Below the pieces are notes generated by a model that ran no database searches, had not been told where the DNA came from, and was given only the letters and a program-made list of their open reading frames with translations. The translations under genes were made by a program, and so were the position numbers. From Ursus arctos (lineage: Eukaryota > Chordata > Mammalia > Carnivora > Ursidae), in NCBI RefSeq assembly GCF_023065955.2, contig NW_026623008.1:21138001-21202000 (forward strand): DNA of 64,000 nucleotides. The letters are read 5' to 3'. Shown here piece after piece: positions 59,264 through 64,000 of the stretch; position 1 is the stretch's first letter; each line of letters begins with the position of its first letter.

Positions 59264-62200
59264 TTCAAGGGTCTGCCTTCGTTTTCCCCTAAGGAATAAA
59301 GAAACAATTTCCAGATTCACTTTCTGTTTAGATAGGTTTTAGAGATAGCTAACAAACACGGTAAAGGAAGTGAAATGCTTTTTACTCTGAAGTTTCGGTA
59401 TGCCCTAGTGTCTCGAGCAGTTGTATAAATTTAAGGTTGGGAATCTAAGGAAAACATTTTAGAAGGGTTCCTCTTTCTAAATAAAGAGATTTCCCTAAGA
59501 GGAATTCCCCCCGGTTCAGGACCTGTTGGGGCGGTATTTACCAATAAGTCAGAATAAAATAAATTGATGTTCTTTCGCAAGTGTCTTTGCTTCCTAGTTG
59601 ACGTGGACGTGAATGTGTTCTGGAGGATTCCTTTGGTCTGTGTTTAGCTTTGGGAGGTGCTTTCTAATAAGTCTGTAAACCTATGTTCCTTTCCGGTCCC
59701 TGGTCCAGGATGCTTCAGATCTAACACTAGGCTGAATACATTGTTTGTCCCTTAGCAGTTCAGCAAGGTATTTAACCCTAAAGAAATCTGCTAAGAAATT
59801 CTCTTTTGGAACATTTTCTTCGATATTTTTCTCACGTTATTTACTGTTAATATGTAAATTTATCATGAATAAATCTTACTGAAAATCTGATTCTGGTTGA
59901 TAGTAGTCATTAAGGAAGTAGGAGCCAGCAATGCAGTATATAGACCCACTTAAAAAAAAAAAAAAAGGAAAAAAAACCTGCTTGGGGGGATTAGCAAGAA
60001 ATATTGTTAGCCAGTCTTTCCAGAAAAGTTTCCTTGTTTTTCCATATTTTCACTCTTCTCTATGTCCCAATAGTTGTCTTTTGCTCAGTCCTAAAGCAGA
60101 GATAACCTTGACATGTGTTCAGTTCTTAGAATATTAATGTTTTAAAGTCAGATTGGAACTCATTTGACTTACTTATACCAAGTGTTATAAATAACTTTTT
60201 TCTAACCATCTTAATTAGTCACTACAACACATGTAATTGTCGCATCTGTTAGAAGCATTTTTAATATGCTGAGTTTGTCTTTTGTTTTTTTTTAAAAAGC
60301 ACTCTACAAATTAGTGGTTATTAACCATCCAGTATTGCCACTGCGATCATAGTGAAGAGAGAAGAATGCAGTGGGTGTGGCTATGTGGGTGTGAGGAGAG
60401 CGTGCTCCTGTAAGGTAGAACCAACAGAAGGTATACCACTTTATCTTTCACTTCACCTTGGGTAAACCTTATCTCTTATGTTACTTTCCCAGCTCTAGAT
60501 TCTATTGTATTACCCAGGTAATCACTTAAAACCAACACTCCACATTTTGAAGTGGTCTGTTTACGAGCTCAAAGTATGTACTTCATGGCCACGTCTGAGT
60601 AGTATAAAATTTTGAAGAGTTTCTTCAAAGCCGTGTTCTTTTTAAGAACTTGTTGAAAATGTTAACATGGAAAGTCATTTTCATTGTTACAGAATTTTTC
60701 AGGAAGAGGAGACACAGCTAGTTAGTATCCAATAATAGTTTCCTGTTGTACTTAGTTCTGTGGAATCAAGATGCTATTTTCTAGATAATAAATTGGGCCG
60801 TAATATTTTTTTAAGTACTTATTATGTCTATAATCATTTTTGGAATTGGGACTTCTGAGAAATCCTGCCGAATATATTTAATTGTGTTCCATACTAAGTG
60901 ATCAGAGTCTTTGTACTGGTTATAATTCCTTCCTCTTCATCTCCATTTCTCTATCTCAGACCTTCTTAGTATCTTGAAATAAAATCGACCAACCAAAGGC
61001 TTCTGCTCTCCTAGACATGTTTAGTATAACTTTTAATATTTGCTGAAAACTTTGACTTCTATAGCTCTATTCAGGTTTGAGAACACTCATATGATCTGTG
61101 GAGTCCTTGCTGGTGAGTGCACTGTTAAGGCAAAATTTTCTATTACCTAATAGATAAAATTTTGCACCAGGCACTGATTTCGAAGCTGTTTGCTTTTACA
61201 GTCACCTTTTCTGGGGATAATCTAATAACAGCACTATTAAGGAAAGTATAAAAACTATGTTTGAAGGATAATTGTCATTGGCGAATTTCATTTGCTGGCA
61301 TTTGTGAGAGGCTGCATTATGGAGTGATTTTCTTATAATAAGCAGTTTTACCAACTGTAATTTAATGAAGGCCAACATCTAAGTAAGCTCCTTTACCCAG
61401 ATGTAATCTTTATATGCCAGAGAATAGCAATCAACCAGGAAAATGACTCAAGTTTTGTGGAGAAGCTAGTGAGCACTACAAGGATGTGTTTCTAGCTAGG
61501 GTCCAATAGCATACTAACTTTATTTTTTAAAAAAAGTGGGGGTGGATGTAGCCAAGAGAGAAAATTTAGAATGAAGGGAAATGTATTGCAAGATACAGAA
61601 TGGCACACTAGAGAGGAAAGATAGAATTTTTAAATCATCTTTGCTAGCCACATGGTTACTCTGTTGTTAGTTTATCCCCATCCTGAGTGTTTGCCATTCT
61701 AATGTCCTTTTTCAAACTGTCAGCTGGCCTGAGTTTTCCACTGAAAGTGTACCAAAACTATTATTTATGAGGCTTTGGGGGGTAGGGGGGGGCCAGGGAA
61801 TGATTTTCTTTTTGGTGATTTTTTGTTCTTTCTTCATCCGTTTCCTTTTTTGGCTGAAGAATGGGCTACTGCTGCTTGACTTGTCATCTTTATGTGCTGT
61901 TTATACGTGGCTTTTACAAAAGAAGCTATTACCACATCTGATTTATCTTTTATTGCAAGTGCCCATATAAAAGCATTTAACGAAATTTTTTAAATCACCA
62001 GCTTGATGTTCCTACTGAATATTATACAAATACAGGAAACACCAATATTATTAATTTTCAAAATGGGAATAAGATTAAATGTTGATACTAAATTAATGTA
62101 TAAAGACATATGTTTTGGGTTTTTTTAGAGCTCTTCCCCAAGGCATTTAAAGCCGTTCTTTGCTGAAACATAAACTTGCCATGTTTTGTTAAAGAGAAGA

Positions 62201-62792
62201 ATGTAGAAACAAAGCACTCGCAATTAACTGATCTAATCAGGATTGGATCCTACATTTTTTAGCTTGCATGTTGCAGACCGTTTGGGGGTATTATTTAAAC
62301 AGACTGTTGATAAGTTAAGTGACTGTAATATTTATCGTTTGCTTTAGTAAAGAACCAGGAGCTGGACACTACTGCTGGGTATCTTCATTCTGTGCTTAGC
62401 AAGATAACCTCGAATCCTGCTGGTTCTGTGGGCATTTGCGGTGCAGAACATTTCTTACTGGGTTTGCAAAGCAAGGGTAATGTGCTCTGTGGGTGTATGT
62501 GTGTCTGTGCACAACTCTGTCCCTCAGTCCCTTTGCCACCTTCTGCTCACTCCCTTTTTCTTATCAAATTTATTTTTTTAATTATGTAAATCTTGTTAAA
62601 AAGTCTAACGAATACCCAGATCCCCTTTTTGTGACATACAGAAACACTGATAACCGTTCAATGTATTAACTTTCCCTGAGGTATTTGCATTTGAACAGGC
62701 CACAAAGTCATTGCAAACATGATAACATTACGGAGCTGATTGTATCCTTGAGCAGTACGTGTAGGGCCAGTCCTAGGTCTCTGGTAAAATCC

Positions 62793-62889
62793 AGGAGCGC
62801 CTGGCTGGCTCAGTCGAGGGAGCATGTGTTTCTTGATCTCAGGGTTGTGAGTTCAAGCGCCACATTGGGTGTAGAGATTACCTAAAAGA
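62793..62889 (+). repeat. Short CAN-SINE, tRNA-like half
   Basis: AGGAGCGCCTGGCTGGCTCA with B-box-like GGTTGTGAGTTCAAGC; lacks the CT-rich body. Confidence 0.88.
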
Positions 62890-63479
62890 ACGGTAAACTA
62901 GAATGAAGAGAATGTAAAAACCAATGGTAGTTTAATAGATGTGGTAGATTTAGGATTCCATTGTGGAAAGTAAGTATAGAGGTTAATATGCTAAATCTTA
63001 AACTCTTTTTATAGAAAATTTAATAATTTCAGGAAGCAAAATCTGTGATAGTAACATTGATATGATTTGGGCTTAGAAAAAGCAGTAAATCTATTGAACT
63101 TTAAAATGGTTGTAAATTTTGTGACTAATCAGAACTGTTTTTCCTAATTTTCTTTCTTAATAGACAGTATACATCTCAAAACTATTTGAAGTGGCCTGTC
63201 TAGTGTTTTACATGAGGATGTTGGCTCAGGAGTCTTTATTAAATATTCTCATAGAGTGCCTATTTTAATTCTTATATTCTGCCACAATTTCCTTCTTCAA
63301 ATTTCTGTCTGGCTGAGAACTTGCTAAGCCGAAAGGAAGACCAGCTTTAGTTAAATCTATAGGATTGGCCCACTTTGGGTGCTCGGGAAACACTTCCAAG
63401 TAGAGACTAGGTGTCTATTGCTCTGGTTCATGTTTCTTTGCAAAAAGTAAAATGTTAAGGAATAGAGTACAAAGACATA

Positions 63480-63700
63480 TAGTATCTAGTATTTGCCTAT
63501 CACTTCATTGTGCACACCTGTACAGTGAACCCTCATAATAACCGTAAAAGTGCTGTTCTTGCTTCATCTGATAAAACAGAGTCTCAGAGGTTGAGAGGTC
63601 TGCCCAAGAACAAGCAGTTTTTAGTGAAAGAACTGGCACTGGAACCCAGGTCTTCGATGCTTCAGCCCGGTGACATTCTGTCATGCCACAGCTGTCTCCT
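63480..63700 (-). repeat. MIR
   Basis: GTGAACCCTCATAATAACCG, CAGAGTCTCAGAGGTTGAGA and ACTGGAACCCAGGTCTTCGA. Confidence 0.82.
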
Positions 63701-64000
63701 AAGTCACTCAGTCCCCAAATGAAATATGGTAAAAGTTACAGAGTGTGAATTAAGGAGAAGGTTGGACTTTGTGAGACCCTAATGATTTATGAAACTGGGT
63801 ATTAAAAATGGCTTTCAGAAAAGAAAATGGTTCTCTAAGATCCTGAAGCCACCGATTTATTAATGCTGGACTCCCTTTAAGTCTCCCAGGTTGAGTCCTA
63901 CAGAATGTCCCAGAACCTGAAATACGATCTCTCTCAGTGTATAGGAACCAGAAGATAAGGATGAGAAATGAGGCCTTGCCTGTGGTTGAGACAGAGGTGT

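Larger units (their letters stand above)
49342..64000 (+). other. EPB41: Intron 17 (partial), poor in repeats
   Basis: At least 14.7 kb. It holds the cluster of candidate alternative exons at 51113-52742. From there to 64000 I recognise only a DNA-transposon fossil at about 58605-58940, a short CAN-SINE at 62793-62889, a MIR at about 63480-63700, a 35-A run at 55097-55131 and a GGTTT pentamer repeat at about 59238-59263. The rest (49342-51100 and most of 53000-62700) is unassigned, with low transposon density compared with the first 40 kb. Confidence 0.75.

Overview
This is mammalian nuclear DNA from a carnivore. More than twenty CAN-SINEs (tRNA-derived SINEs with a core like GCCTGGGTGGC or its complement, a CT-rich body and an AATAAATAAAATCTT tail) and a carnivore-type LINE-1 3' end mark it as Carnivora, suborder Caniformia. 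The CAN-SINE variants (GACAGCCAGCGAGAGAGGG, CGCCGGGATCACGCCC) look most like those of bears or pinnipeds, but the species call is tentative.

The window lies inside one protein-coding gene on the + strand, EPB41 (erythrocyte membrane protein band 4.1, protein 4.1R). Twelve constitutive or known-alternative exons are present. They run from the second half of the first FERM lobe (TWLDSAKEIKKQVR, 4067) to the end of the spectrin-actin-binding exon (...LPTGEG, 49341). Joined, they make 1,359 nt, or 453 codons in one uninterrupted frame. Earlier exons (promoters, start codons, first FERM lobe) lie left of the window. The usual C-terminal-domain exons lie to the right. Exon numbers follow the usual EPB41 scheme, anchored on the calmodulin-binding peptides of exons 9 and 11 and the 63-nt exon 16.

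Layout: 1-29.4 kb holds the FERM and FERM-adjacent exons 6-12 in repeat-rich introns. From 29.4 to 39.4 kb is a large intron full of nested fossils (L2, MIR, L1, a MER2-like Tigger and a carnivore L1 inside it). From 39.4 to 44.3 kb are exons 13-16, with three Rbfox (TGCATG) motifs just after exon 16. Exon 17 is at 49.2 kb. From 49.3 to 64 kb is the start of the long intron before exon 18.

The most interesting stretch is 51.1-52.9 kb, in that last intron. It holds candidate alternative exons that continue the exon 17 frame. Two look like alternative last exons, each with a polypyrimidine tract, an AG acceptor, an in-frame stop and an AATAAA. One of these (52491-52742) encodes a charged linker that ends in an 18-21 residue hydrophobic segment directly before the stop. 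It would give a tail-anchored 4.1R lacking the normal C-terminal domain. I cannot tell from sequence alone whether this isoform is already catalogued. I see no second gene, structural RNA gene, CRISPR array or microbial-type system.
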